Shown piece after piece: positions 25,043-34,861 of a stretch of 64,000 bases of DNA. Where the stretch lies: positions 1-64,000 of the forward strand of contig NZ_DAHXOI010000008.1 in assembly GCF_027364955.1 (NCBI RefSeq), written 5' to 3'. The DNA comes from Ferrimicrobium sp. (GTDB lineage Bacteria; Actinomycetota; Acidimicrobiia; Acidimicrobiales; Acidimicrobiaceae). A model generated the notes under the pieces. It saw only the letters and a list, made by a program, of their open reading frames with translations, was not told the DNA's origin and ran no database searches. Both the position numbers and the translations under genes were made by a program. The stretch's first letter is position 1, and each line of letters opens with the position of its first letter.

Positions 25043-26920
25043 ATGGTTGTTTTGGGTTTGGTGATCGGCTTTCCGCTGCTTGGTTTCCTCGTCTTGCTTG
25101 CCTTTGGGAAACGGATGGGAGACCCTGGAGCTGGCTGGTTCGGGACGATAGCGGTCGCTTCAAGTTTTGTCGCCGCGGTCGCAACCTGGATCGTTCTTTT
25201 GACCAAGCATGGGGCAAGTCGCACCCAAATATTGCACGTATTCCCTTGGTTCCATGCGGGAAGTCTGCAGGTGAACATCACCTTCCGGGCTGATCCACTC
25301 TCCGTTGTGATGATCCTCTTCGTAACTGGGGTTGCGGCACTCATCCATCTCTATTCGATCGGCTACATGAAGCGTGATGCGCGCTTCCACCAGTTTTTCG
25401 TCTACCTCAACCTCTTCGTCTTCTCGATGCTCGTTCTCGTGACCGCCAACAACCTTCCGCTGACCTTTCTTGGGTGGGAGGGAGTAGGGGCTTGTTCCTA
25501 TTGGTTGATCTCGTTTTGGTTTGAACGTCCGACCGCGGCCAGTGCAGGTAAGAAGGCCTTCATCATCAATCGCATTGGTGACATGGGTTTCATGTTGGGA
25601 ACCTTCCTGATCTTTCTTAACCTCCATTCGGTTAGCTACTCGAAGGTGCTACCCGAGGCCCATCAGCTGTCTAGCGGGACAGCAGAGGCGATCGCACTGT
25701 TGTTCTTTCTGGCAGCTGCAGGCAAGTCAGCACAGTTGCCGTTGTTTACCTGGTTGCTTGATGCCATGGAGGGACCAACCCCTGTATCGGCTTTGATCCA
25801 TGCCGCGACAATGGTGACCGCAGGGGTTTACCTGATGGCACGGCTGTCGCCGATCCTTGCGCTCGCTCATGCCGCGTCGATGACGATCGCGATCATCGGT
25901 GTGATTACCGCGTTCGTGGCGGCGATGGCGGCGACTTCGCAGACTGACATCAAGAAAATTGTGGCCTTCTCAACGGTGAGCCAATTGGGCTACATGATGC
26001 TCGGCATCGGAACGGGTGCCTACATTGCGGCGATCTTTTTGATGGTTACGCACGCCTTCTATAAGGCGCTGATCTTCTTGTCCTCTGGATCGGTGATCCA
26101 TTCGCTCGACAATGAACAGAGCATCCGGCGCATGGGTGCGCTTGCGAAGTTGATGCCGATTACTGCATGGACCATGATCATCGCCTGGCTCTCCATCGCT
26201 GGCGTACCGCCGTTTTCTGGTTTCTTCTCGAAGGGCTCCGTACTTGAGGATGCCTTCGGTCGCAACGAGTTGCTCTGGGTTGTTGGTGTGGTGACCGCCT
26301 TGTTGACGGCGTACTACATGGGCCGTCTCGTCTTTGTGGTCTTCTACGGCAAGGCACGCTGGGAGGAGATCACCCATGGTCACGATCCACATGAGTCGCC
26401 CCGCATCATGACGATCCCGCTGATCGTGCTGGCCGTTGCGGCGGCGACTGCAGGTCTGTTGAACCTACCCTACGGTGGCCTTCGTTTCCTGCACAACTGG
26501 CTAGCGCCGGTCTTCGGTTCCGCCTTAGTCACCTATCATCTCTCGAGTTCAGAGAAGGTGTTACTCCCGGCCACCGATGCTGTCGTTGCTCTCCTTGGTA
26601 TCTTCCTGGCATGGCGTCTGTGGCGCAATCACTCCGAACGCAAAGCGCTTGAACCCGCGGTGCTGTTCAAGGGCTGGTATATCGATACCTTCTATGACCG
26701 GACCTTTGCGCGCGGAGGTACGGCCTTAGCGAAGCTCGGCGATCGAGTCGTTGACCCCACCATCATCGACGGAGCGGTTGGAGGAGTCGCTTGGCTGTTT
26801 CGTTGGGTGGGTGGACTTGGTAAACGAGTGCAGTCGGGATTGGTTCGGAGTTATCTCCTGATAATGGTCGCAGGGATCGTGGTGGTCCTTGCGTATGTGC
26901 TCGTGAGTGCGGCGCGGTAG
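25043..26920 (+). CDS. nuoL: NADH-quinone oxidoreductase subunit L
   Basis: NuoL is the distal antiporter-like proton pump with the long lateral helix. The 625-residue protein has the signatures NLPLTFLGWEGVGACSYWLI, the Lys-containing AAAGKSAQLPLFTWLLDAMEGPTPVSALIHAATMVTAG region (antiporter family core), KKIVAFSTVSQLGYM, and a C-terminal lateral helix with final membrane anchor. Length is normal. It lies between nuoK (2 bases) and nuoM (11 bases). Confidence 0.97.
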   Translation: MVVLGLVIGFPLLGFLVLLAFGKRMGDPGAGWFGTIAVASSFVAAVATWIVLLTKHGASRTQILHVFPWFHAGSLQVNITFRADPLSVVMILFVTGVAALIHLYSIGYMKRDARFHQFFVYLNLFVFSMLVLVTANNLPLTFLGWEGVGACSYWLISFWFERPTAASAGKKAFIINRIGDMGFMLGTFLIFLNLHSVSYSKVLPEAHQLSSGTAEAIALLFFLAAAGKSAQLPLFTWLLDAMEGPTPVSALIHAATMVTAGVYLMARLSPILALAHAASMTIAIIGVITAFVAAMAATSQTDIKKIVAFSTVSQLGYMMLGIGTGAYIAAIFLMVTHAFYKALIFLSSGSVIHSLDNEQSIRRMGALAKLMPITAWTMIIAWLSIAGVPPFSGFFSKGSVLEDAFGRNELLWVVGVVTALLTAYYMGRLVFVVFYGKARWEEITHGHDPHESPRIMTIPLIVLAVAAATAGLLNLPYGGLRFLHNWLAPVFGSALVTYHLSSSEKVLLPATDAVVALLGIFLAWRLWRNHSERKALEPAVLFKGWYIDTFYDRTFARGGTALAKLGDRVVDPTIIDGAVGGVAWLFRWVGGLGKRVQSGLVRSYLLIMVAGIVVVLAYVLVSAAR

Positions 26921-26931
26921 AGAGGAATTCG

Positions 26932-28455
26932 ATGACGTTACTCGATTGGCTGATAGCACTTCCCGCCCTAGGAGCTCTGGTGGTACCGATGATGGCCCTG
27001 CCACCGGAGAACCAGAAGTTGATTCGATATTTTGGGATTGCGATCTCCTTGGTGGAGTTAGGTATCGCCATTGGTATGGCGATCGCCTTCAAGCTTCATA
27101 CAAGTTCCTATCAGTTTGTCACCAAGGTTCACTGGATTGGAGCTTTTGGAATCGACTGGTATCTGGGAGCCGACGGTATCTCGTTGGTGCTCGTACTGCT
27201 GACGGCGGTGCTCTTCACCATCGCCATGTTCGCGATGAAGGGGGTAAAGGACTATCGAGCCTATGTCGGTTGGATGTTGCTCCTTGAGGCAGCATGCATG
27301 GGTAGCTTTACTGCTCTGGACCTTTTTCTCTTCTTCGTCTTCTTTGAGCTGACGCTGGTACCTAGCTATTTTTTGATTGCCGACTTCGGCTTAGGGGCAT
27401 CGGGACGAGCGGCGATCAAGTTTTTTGTCTACACCTTTGCAGGCTCAGCCTTTCTGCTAGTGGGTATCGTCTCGCTGGTCTTTATCCATGATCACCAGAC
27501 TGGACATCTCACCTTCTCGTTGCCGGCGCTTATGCATACGAGGCTTCCAAAAGATACCGCAATACTGCTGTTTCTGGCTTTTGCCGCCGCCTTTGCCGTC
27601 AAGACGCCGATCTTTCCTTTCCACACCTGGTCGCCGGATACCTATCGTTCTGCTCCTATCCCGGCCGTAGTGATTCTGGCGGGTGTCATGGCCAAGCTTG
27701 GTACCTATGGTCTCATTCGGTTCAACCTGGAGTTGTTCCCCGCGACCTCTCGGGAACTTGCTTGGTTGATGTTGACGCTTGGAGTTGTCGGTATTCTCTA
27801 CGGCGCGATCGTGGCGGCTGGTGAACGGGATCTTGGTCGAATGGTCGCCTACTCATCGCTGTCGCATATGGGGTTCATCGTGCTTGGCATCTTTGCCTTT
27901 TCGGCCGAAGCCCTCTCGGGGAGCACGCTCCAGATGGTGAATCACGGCATCTACACCGCTGCTATCTTCCTACTGCTGGGGATGATCTACGAGCGGCGAG
28001 GCACCTTGGATATGAACAAGCTCGGAGGCCTTCAAAAGAAGGCGCCCATCTTCGCCGCTGTCTTCATCCTCGTCGTCATGGGTATGATCGGTCTGCCGGG
28101 GTTGAACGGCTTCGTCGGGGAGTTCTTAATTCTTATCGGCACCTTCATCACCCATCGGTGGTGGGCGGTCGTTGCGGTATTGGGTGTTGTTCTGAGCGCG
28201 ATCTATCTCCTCTGGGCCTACCAGCGGGTGTTCCACGGAGAACCCAAGGACGATCGTAGCTTTCGTGACTTGGCGCCGCGTGAGGCGTTGTTGCTGCTGC
28301 CCTTGGTCGCCCTCATCGTCTTTCTGGGGATCTATCCAATCCCACTTTTGGCACGCATCAACCCGTCGACCGCGGCAATCGTTCACCATGTCGCTACTGC
28401 TCCGGCACTCGGGAAATCGACCGTGTCTTCGAATGTAACTGGAGGGGCAAAGTAG
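26932..28455 (+). CDS. nuoM: NADH-quinone oxidoreductase subunit M
   Basis: The 507-residue antiporter-like proton pump contains FFVFFELTLVPSYFLI with the conserved Glu, AFAVKTPIFPFHTWSPDTYRSAP with the conserved Lys, and GRMVAYSSLSHMGFIVLG. About 14 membrane helices are expected. ATG 26932 has an AGAGAGGAA-like site just upstream. It shares one base with nuoN. Confidence 0.97.
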   Translation: MTLLDWLIALPALGALVVPMMALPPENQKLIRYFGIAISLVELGIAIGMAIAFKLHTSSYQFVTKVHWIGAFGIDWYLGADGISLVLVLLTAVLFTIAMFAMKGVKDYRAYVGWMLLLEAACMGSFTALDLFLFFVFFELTLVPSYFLIADFGLGASGRAAIKFFVYTFAGSAFLLVGIVSLVFIHDHQTGHLTFSLPALMHTRLPKDTAILLFLAFAAAFAVKTPIFPFHTWSPDTYRSAPIPAVVILAGVMAKLGTYGLIRFNLELFPATSRELAWLMLTLGVVGILYGAIVAAGERDLGRMVAYSSLSHMGFIVLGIFAFSAEALSGSTLQMVNHGIYTAAIFLLLGMIYERRGTLDMNKLGGLQKKAPIFAAVFILVVMGMIGLPGLNGFVGEFLILIGTFITHRWWAVVAVLGVVLSAIYLLWAYQRVFHGEPKDDRSFRDLAPREALLLLPLVALIVFLGIYPIPLLARINPSTAAIVHHVATAPALGKSTVSSNVTGGAK

Positions 28456-30017
28456 TGTTTGGAACGCTCGTATCACAGTTGCCAATTCGGCTTCCAGCGA
28501 TCTCCTATCAAGCGATCGCTCCAGAGATGATCCTCTTTGGTGCAGCCCTCGTGGTACTTGCACTGTCGGCTACCATCGGCCGACGCGAGCACCCTGAACT
28601 CTATCGTGGAATTGGTCTCTTGGCCGCCCTGGGAGAGGGGGCTTGGTCGGCGAACCTCTTGCGGCTGGTCGATAAGCATGGGCCGTCTCTCGCGATCGCC
28701 GGGGCTATTGCAAACGATGGGTTTGCTGCGGTCGTGGGTATCATCGTGGCCGCTGCGCTCGTGCTCACCATGTTGATTGGGCCAGGGTTCGTTCGTTCGG
28801 TTGCAGGCCAAGGGCCGGAGTTCGTGACGTTACTTTTGATATCGGCAACGGGAGCGATCGTCATGGCCCAGGCGGAGGACTTGATCGTTATCTTCCTGGG
28901 GTTGGAGATTCTTTCGATTGCGCTCTACATCATGGTCGGCTTCCGACTCCGAGATGGTCTCTCACGCGAGGCGGCCTTTAAGTACTTCATTCTCGGCGGT
29001 TTCTCGTCTGCGGTGTTTCTCTATGGCGTCGCGCTCGTCTACGGTGCGACCGGTTCGACGAACCTATTGAAGATCGGTTCGTTCCTTTCGACGCACGTGT
29101 TGATCAATAACGGGGTACTGCTCTTTGGCATCGCGTTGATCTTGGTGGGTTTTGGCTTCAAGATCTCCGCCGTCCCCTTCCATGTGTGGTCTCCTGACGT
29201 CTATCAGGGGGCTCCCACCTCTGTTACGGGATATATGGCGGCGATGGCTAAAATCGCTGCGTTCTCTGCCCTTTTGCGAGTACTCACGGTCGCCTTCCAT
29301 CTCCAGCTCCAGTACTGGCGACCGATTGTGATCGGACTCGCGGTGTTGTCGCTGGTTTTTGGTGCTGTTTTCGCGTTGCGCCAGCGCGAGGTAAAACGAA
29401 TGCTGGCGTACTCGTCGATCAATCATGCGGGCTTCATCCTGCTGGGAGTTTTGGCGGCGACCAGTGGAGGTACTCGTGATGCGTTGTTCTATCTTGCCGC
29501 CTACTCGGTCATGGTGATTGGAACTTTTGGCTTGATCTCGTTGATCCAGGTCGACGCAGGGAAAACGGAGGGTTCCCTGTCCTTGACGGAGGTCCGAGGA
29601 CTCGGACAACGGAGGCCTGCGGTCGCAATTCTGCTCGCGATCTTGGTGCTCGCGCAGGCGGGAGCCCCCTTTACGAGCGGATTCATCGCCAAGTTTTCGG
29701 TCATTACCGCGGTGATCGCCGTCAACGAGTACTGGATCGCTGTCGTGGCGATGATCACCGCAGCGATCGCTGTCGCCTTCTACCTGCGACTTGTCCTCGC
29801 CCTGTTTGCGCGGGACGAACAGACCGCTGGCGTCGGCGATGCCCTGTATCCCGTGCCAGTCCGTGGAGGAAGTGATGCGGGATTGGTCCAGTCATCACGA
29901 GCGGCGCAGGTGCCGGTCTGGATTGGCATTTGGCTCTCCGTTGCGATTACGGTGTTCTTTGGAGTATTCCCGACGCTGTTGTTGAATCTGGTGGCTAAAG
30001 GCAAAATCTTTTTGTAG
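28455..30017 (+). CDS. nuoN: NADH-quinone oxidoreductase subunit N
   Basis: The third antiporter-like subunit (520 residues, about 14 helices). Landmarks are DLIVIFLGLEILSIALYIMVG with the conserved Glu, GFKISAVPFHVWSPDVYQGAPT with the conserved Lys, and KRMLAYSSINHAGFILLG. It closes the 14-gene operon, giving a complete A-to-N set with C and D unfused and no gene missing or inserted. No strong hairpin follows. The next gene begins 126 bases later on the same strand. Confidence 0.97.
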   Translation: MFGTLVSQLPIRLPAISYQAIAPEMILFGAALVVLALSATIGRREHPELYRGIGLLAALGEGAWSANLLRLVDKHGPSLAIAGAIANDGFAAVVGIIVAAALVLTMLIGPGFVRSVAGQGPEFVTLLLISATGAIVMAQAEDLIVIFLGLEILSIALYIMVGFRLRDGLSREAAFKYFILGGFSSAVFLYGVALVYGATGSTNLLKIGSFLSTHVLINNGVLLFGIALILVGFGFKISAVPFHVWSPDVYQGAPTSVTGYMAAMAKIAAFSALLRVLTVAFHLQLQYWRPIVIGLAVLSLVFGAVFALRQREVKRMLAYSSINHAGFILLGVLAATSGGTRDALFYLAAYSVMVIGTFGLISLIQVDAGKTEGSLSLTEVRGLGQRRPAVAILLAILVLAQAGAPFTSGFIAKFSVITAVIAVNEYWIAVVAMITAAIAVAFYLRLVLALFARDEQTAGVGDALYPVPVRGGSDAGLVQSSRAAQVPVWIGIWLSVAITVFFGVFPTLLLNLVAKGKIFL

Positions 30018-30143
30018 TGAGAGCGTCAATCGTGCCGTCGTGCTCGGTATACCCTCAGCTCGTAGAACCTCTCACCGCACTGTGGTGGCGGTGGTAGTGC
30101 CCGAGATTGCCAGTGGACGATTGCAGCTAAGGCCAGCGTTAGT

Positions 30144-31496
30144 ATGACCCACGTGCGTTTCCCCTCTTCCGTCACCGTCCGTCGCGGAGTCGGCGTCCTC
30201 GTCACTGGCCTTATCGCTGGTGTGGGAGTGGTGGTGTTTCGGTGGACCCTTCGTGCGCTGGTCGACCTGTTGCAGCGTGCCATTGGTGTCAAGAGGCTGG
30301 TCGCGGTCACGGAGATCTCCCGCCTGACTGGTGGGCGGCTGTGGCTGTTACCGGTCTTTATCCTGATCGGTTTTCTTCTGGCCAAGGTGGTGTCCGTGCA
30401 GAGCGGGGTAGCACGCCGAGGCGAACGGGGCGCGGATCGCGTGATTGAAGTCGTCAACGGATCGACGGTGAAGTTGCCGATGCCTGAAGCGTTGGGTACC
30501 GGAGTGGCAGGTGTGATCGCACTGGGTACTGGCGTGTCGGGAGGACCAGAAGGTCCGATTGCGATGCTCGTTGGGGGTCCATTGATCAACTGGTTGCCGC
30601 GATTGGGTTTGGAGAAGCGCGACGTCCGAATGTTCGTGGCGTGTGGTGTGGGTGCCGCACTCGCCTGCCTGTTTCAGGCCCCGCTAGCAGGTGTTTTGCT
30701 TGCTGGGGAACTCTTTGTTGTCGGCGGGTTCCTTGGGGTGGTCATACTCCCTGGCCTCTTGATCACCGCTATTGCCTGGGGTGTCGATACCGCGGTGTTC
30801 GGGGGCTCTCCACTGATCGGGCACCTTTCGTTCGGTACTATCCACCCCCAAGCGTACGCCACCGCCGTGGTGGCAGGTGTGATCGCCGGGGCGATTGGGC
30901 TGCTCTATCGGTGGTGGATTGTCGTCGCAGGGAAGGAGATTATTCGACGCTCTCGATCAGCCTGGTGGCGATGGGCCGTGATCGCCCTTGGGGTTACGGT
31001 GATCACGTCGGGGATTGCCTTCGTGGCTCCCGAGGTTCTCTCCACCGGGACGGGCTGGATCCGACTGGTCGTGCTCGGTGCCGTGCTGCGGTCATGGCCT
31101 CTTTGGCTGCTGCTGTTGGTTCCCGTTGCGCGACTGGTCCTAACAGGATTGAGCCTGTCGGCCGAGGCTCCGATTGGGGTGCTTGGTCCAGCGCTCATTA
31201 TCGGTACCTTTAGTGGCGCCGCACTCTGGCGGCTGGCGGCCTTGGCGCACGTCCCGGTGAGCTTTGGCTCTTTGGCAACGGTGGCGCTGCTCATGTTTGC
31301 CGCTGTGTTCGGCTCGATTGGCAGGGTCCCACTGTCGATGATCGTGATCGCACTCGAGGCGACTGGATCGATGACGATTGCGCCGTTGTTGGTGGTTGCG
31401 GTTGGCGTTGCGACGGTCATCGTCCATCGACGCGGAATGACCATCTTTGGTGCCCAGGCCACCCCAGGTCAAAGCCCGCTGGCGCCTTTAGGTTGA
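30144..31496 (+). CDS. ClC-family chloride channel or H+/Cl- antiporter
   Basis: This 450-residue protein has about ten hydrophobic segments and the ClC selectivity motifs: GTGVSGGPEGPIAMLVGG, corresponding to the GREGP loop with the gating Glu, and an acidic-containing APIGVLGPALIIGTFSGA segment corresponding to the GxFxP motif near the ion. There is no CBS domain. ClC proteins move chloride or fluoride across the inner membrane. In acid environments they assist acid resistance. Whether this is a channel or an antiporter cannot be read off, since the proton-glutamate position is not clear by eye. Its stop overlaps the stop of the convergent next gene by 9 bases. Confidence 0.85.
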   Translation: MTHVRFPSSVTVRRGVGVLVTGLIAGVGVVVFRWTLRALVDLLQRAIGVKRLVAVTEISRLTGGRLWLLPVFILIGFLLAKVVSVQSGVARRGERGADRVIEVVNGSTVKLPMPEALGTGVAGVIALGTGVSGGPEGPIAMLVGGPLINWLPRLGLEKRDVRMFVACGVGAALACLFQAPLAGVLLAGELFVVGGFLGVVILPGLLITAIAWGVDTAVFGGSPLIGHLSFGTIHPQAYATAVVAGVIAGAIGLLYRWWIVVAGKEIIRRSRSAWWRWAVIALGVTVITSGIAFVAPEVLSTGTGWIRLVVLGAVLRSWPLWLLLLVPVARLVLTGLSLSAEAPIGVLGPALIIGTFSGAALWRLAALAHVPVSFGSLATVALLMFAAVFGSIGRVPLSMIVIALEATGSMTIAPLLVVAVGVATVIVHRRGMTIFGAQATPGQSPLAPLG

Positions 31497-34331
31497 TGAG
31501 GCGACGTGTTCCTCTGTCGAGGGGCTGTTGTTGAGGAAGCGCCCGATGACTGGAAGATCCCAGAGCGACTCTGCTTTGCCAGCAGCGATGGCGATGGCGG
31601 GTACGTTCTCGATGCTGTCAACCACGAGATAGCGCGGTAACCAGGTGGGTTCGAACTTTGCGTTGAAGTGCCAAAGTGATTCGATCTGCATGGAGTCGGA
31701 GAGTCGACCAAGGACCCAACGCTCCACTCGCGAGGGTATGCCTGAACCCCGCTCGCCGGCCAAGACCGCGCGCATGGCGGCAAAGTTGAGACTTAATGTT
31801 TGGTAGCCCTGATCGTTGAGTTGCCGGATCGTCTCTACGATGAGGAGATCGAACATACCGTTGGGGTGTTCACCTAGGTCGCGCCGCATGAGGTCAAGGG
31901 AGTAACCATGTACCGCAGGAGCGGGTACCCACTGGCAAAAGCCGGTGATCGTCGCGTCAGCGTTACGACAGACACTCATCAGAAGGTCGTTGTCTCGGGG
32001 ATCGAAGACACGCCCGAGCGTCATCGAGAAACCGCGTTCGTGGTCACCCCGACGCGATGAGGCCATAATGGCGAGGATCTGCCTGCGATCCTGTTCGGCC
32101 AGCTGCAACGGGTTGATAAGGCTGACCGAGTACCCGTACTTTTTCATTCTGTTGACGGCTTGACGTAAGCTTTTGTGACGTTTCCCGGCCAAGTCCAGAT
32201 TTGCCAGTGTTACGAGCGCCTCATCGCCGATGTAGTAGCTGCGCATGTTGAGGTTGTGGTAGATGCGTTGCCACTCGGCGCTGGCCCCAAGAACAGCGAT
32301 CGAGCGTCCTAGCCGCTTCATCTCGGTAAAGAACTCGATGAAGGCCTGTGGTGCGTTCGATCGAGGTCCAATGGGGTCAGGCGAGACGATGATCGTCGAT
32401 CCGAAGATACCATAGGCGATCACGACTCCATGGCGTACCCAGTGGAGTTTATCATCGCGTAGGACGAAGTAGTCGAGGGTCCCTTGCGGGTGTGACGACA
32501 GGATCTGGCTGAGCGCGGTAACGCTGAGATCAGATCTGGAATCGAGGTGAACGTAGGTCGACAGTGGCGCAATGACAGTCCAGATAGTGATGAGGAGGAG
32601 GACTACCATCGCAAGTTGCATAGCGTCACGCAGGTAGGGGTGATTGAAAGGTAAGGGTGCATGGGTCGACACCCCTATCGAGACCGCGATGATCTGGCCA
32701 AATGTTGGCACGATTCGATAGAGTTCCTGCCGGCGAAAGAGCAGATGGGCGACGATGGTGGCGCTGTCGGCGACGATCCAGAGGAGCAGGGTGGTTACCA
32801 CTATCCTGCCCAAACGGGTAAGACTCGGCCGAGCAGGGGTCGGTTGGTCGAACGCTCGTCGGTTGAGGAGCAGTATCGCTAAGACGACGCCGAGGACGAT
32901 CAGCGTGGGTAAATCACCACCGCGTGCAAGGTTGGCCAAGAAGGCGACAAAGCCGACGGCGACGGTGATCTGGAACGAACGTCGTCGACCAGCGTGCAGG
33001 CCAAGGGCGACAGCGATCATGCCGACGCCTGCTGCTGTGGTGATCGCATTGGCGTAGCTGCGAATGAAGAGTGCGAGGTTTGGGAAAAGCGTCGACACGA
33101 GCCTAAAGTGGCTGTGTAGGGGTGGGATCAGGGAGGTGGCGAGCTCGGTGAGGCCACCCAAGAAGACCACGATGGCACTCACTCGTCGAAAGGGCAGGCT
33201 CGGGCTACGCAGGTTGTCTTGCACTACTGGTGAGTAACTTGGACCACCAGGGATACTCGCCAGGAGGCGGGGTTTGGGTTGGTGGAGGTCCTTCGCGGCC
33301 AGGAGTCTCAGTAGCCGTGATGGCGCGACGAGTCGCTGAAGCGACCAAAGGTTGATCCGCAGGGTTGCTCCTGGCTCTATCTCCAGCCAAGAGGTGTCGG
33401 TCGCGGCGACGTAGAGTGCGGGGATTGGAAGTCGCGTTGGCAGTCGGATAACGGTGGTGGAAAAGGTCCCAGGAGAGGCAAAAATTCCATTGCTAGTGGT
33501 GATGAGCTCTTTTGTTCGCGTCGCGGCGCTGATCATGCCATGATACCCATGCTTGGTGAACTCATCGAAGCGGAGACGCTCCGAGGCGTTTGGATCGAGG
33601 GTGCGCAGGGCGGAGTCCAGTGGGGTGTCGAGGATGCGCAGCGTGCCTCGACTGGTGAAGAACGAGACCGTAACGGCAAGGACAACATCGAGGACGATGG
33701 CCATCGCTACTAGCTCCGTGTTGGTAATGAGCGCCGACTGTCGGCGCAGGAGGGGTATCGCGAGGAGAATTGGGATCCGAATCGCCAAGATGATCACCAA
33801 GGGGATGGTTGTCCAGAGAACGAGCGCACGTAGCCTCCGGTAGAAGGATCGTGAGGCGATATAGCGAGCGAGCGATGCCTGGGGGTGGAGCTTGTCGGCG
33901 TCGCGGAACCGACTTCCCTGCTGGCTCAAGCGGGCAAGAATCGTGTCGCGTGGATCGGTCGGTTGGCCTTGGCCGGGATCGACGAGGATGTGTTGCGTGC
34001 CATGGTCGTCGTAGGTGAGATCGAGACGCGAACATAGCTGGAGTTCGCCCTCGGCATCACCAGCAAAGCCAACGGATTGGCGAAGGCGATCGACGTCGGT
34101 CTGTGGGGCGACGAGGTAGGAGCGGTGGTGACGCTGAAGAAGGTCCATGAACAGAGACAGATGCGTGGAAGCGTTGTGACTGATGGGGCCGCAGATGATG
34201 ACGACATCCTCGTCGCTGAGACCATCGGTGGCCTGGTGGTACTCATCGTCGATGGTCTGAGGTTGGTCGAGCACGGCACTCGAAAGGACGATTGCCCTCT
34301 GGCCTGGTCGAAGATGATAGGTCGTCCCCAT
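31488..34331 (-). CDS. Membrane protein: degenerate metallophosphoesterase-like domain fused to DUF2156 (LPG-synthase-like)
   Basis: The 947-residue protein has three parts. Residues 1-335 follow the linear pattern of membrane-linked calcineurin-type phosphoesterases of actinobacteria, including two hydrophobic helices at about 167-196 and 205-225. Where metal-binding motifs are expected they are altered: LSSAVL for SDLHL, CGPIS for GD, APQTD for GNHD, SAATRT for GHTH. Residues about 380-600 hold six or more membrane helices. Residues about 605-935 match DUF2156, the GNAT-like catalytic domain of MprF/phosphatidylglycerol lysyltransferases: YFVLRDDKLHWV, GRSIAVLGASAEW, KSLRQAVNRMKKYGY, FCQWVPA and the WRFNAKF-like HFNAKFEPTWLPRY. 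This suggests aminoacyl transfer to a membrane lipid, which masks negative charge. The phosphoesterase relationship is from memory and needs a profile search. It starts 9 bases after yajQ. Confidence 0.75.
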   Translation of the reverse strand: MGTTYHLRPGQRAIVLSSAVLDQPQTIDDEYHQATDGLSDEDVVIICGPISHNASTHLSLFMDLLQRHHRSYLVAPQTDVDRLRQSVGFAGDAEGELQLCSRLDLTYDDHGTQHILVDPGQGQPTDPRDTILARLSQQGSRFRDADKLHPQASLARYIASRSFYRRLRALVLWTTIPLVIILAIRIPILLAIPLLRRQSALITNTELVAMAIVLDVVLAVTVSFFTSRGTLRILDTPLDSALRTLDPNASERLRFDEFTKHGYHGMISAATRTKELITTSNGIFASPGTFSTTVIRLPTRLPIPALYVAATDTSWLEIEPGATLRINLWSLQRLVAPSRLLRLLAAKDLHQPKPRLLASIPGGPSYSPVVQDNLRSPSLPFRRVSAIVVFLGGLTELATSLIPPLHSHFRLVSTLFPNLALFIRSYANAITTAAGVGMIAVALGLHAGRRRSFQITVAVGFVAFLANLARGGDLPTLIVLGVVLAILLLNRRAFDQPTPARPSLTRLGRIVVTTLLLWIVADSATIVAHLLFRRQELYRIVPTFGQIIAVSIGVSTHAPLPFNHPYLRDAMQLAMVVLLLITIWTVIAPLSTYVHLDSRSDLSVTALSQILSSHPQGTLDYFVLRDDKLHWVRHGVVIAYGIFGSTIIVSPDPIGPRSNAPQAFIEFFTEMKRLGRSIAVLGASAEWQRIYHNLNMRSYYIGDEALVTLANLDLAGKRHKSLRQAVNRMKKYGYSVSLINPLQLAEQDRRQILAIMASSRRGDHERGFSMTLGRVFDPRDNDLLMSVCRNADATITGFCQWVPAPAVHGYSLDLMRRDLGEHPNGMFDLLIVETIRQLNDQGYQTLSLNFAAMRAVLAGERGSGIPSRVERWVLGRLSDSMQIESLWHFNAKFEPTWLPRYLVVDSIENVPAIAIAAGKAESLWDLPVIGRFLNNSPSTEEHVASST

Positions 34332-34340
34332 TGGGGATGC

Positions 34341-34835
34341 CTAGTCGCGGAAGTTGACGAATTGCAACGGCACGTCAGCGATCTTCTCTTTGAGCTGGGT
34401 CATGACTGCTTGCAGATCGTCACGCTTTTTGCTGGTGACCCGCACCTGCTCTCCCTGGATCTGTGCCTGGACGCCCTTGATAGCCATCGTTTTGATGGCT
34501 CCGGTAACCTGCTTTGCCCGCTCACCCTCGAGGCCAGAGATGAGACGGATTGATTGGCGTACCGTGCCCTTGGCTGCGTCCTCCACCTTTTGTCGGTCGA
34601 GGGCCTTGAGCGAGACCGAACGCTTGACAAGCCGTTCTTCGAGCACGGTCATCACTGCTTTGAGGCGGTCCGGCGTATTCGAAGCGAGGGTGATGATCTG
34701 ATCACCCTCGTTCAAAACCACTGAGGAATCGGTGTTCTTAAAGTCGAAGCGGGTAGCGATCTCGCGACTTGCCTGGTCAACCGCATTTTTAACTTCTTGG
34801 ATATCAATCTCTGAAACTACGTCGAATGAAGGCAT
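34341..34835 (-). CDS. yajQ: YajQ family nucleotide-binding protein
   Basis: The 164-residue protein matches YajQ (UPF0234) from end to end: MPSFDVVSEIDIQEVKNAVDQ, EIATRFDFKNTDSSV, the central SISLKALD-like VSLKALDRQKVEDAAKG, and the C-terminal VTSKKRDDLQAVMTQLKE and PLQFVNFRD. Members fold as two RNP-like ferredoxin domains. Some are reported to bind cyclic di-GMP and to act as regulators, others to bind nucleotides or RNA. It precedes the large DUF2156 fusion gene by 9 bases on the same strand, implying one transcript. Together with the RsiG homologue it is the second possible c-di-GMP binder in the window. Confidence 0.93.
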   Translation of the reverse strand: MPSFDVVSEIDIQEVKNAVDQASREIATRFDFKNTDSSVVLNEGDQIITLASNTPDRLKAVMTVLEERLVKRSVSLKALDRQKVEDAAKGTVRQSIRLISGLEGERAKQVTGAIKTMAIKGVQAQIQGEQVRVTSKKRDDLQAVMTQLKEKIADVPLQFVNFRD

Positions 34836-34861
34836 ACTGGTAGACTATTATGTCCTCACCA

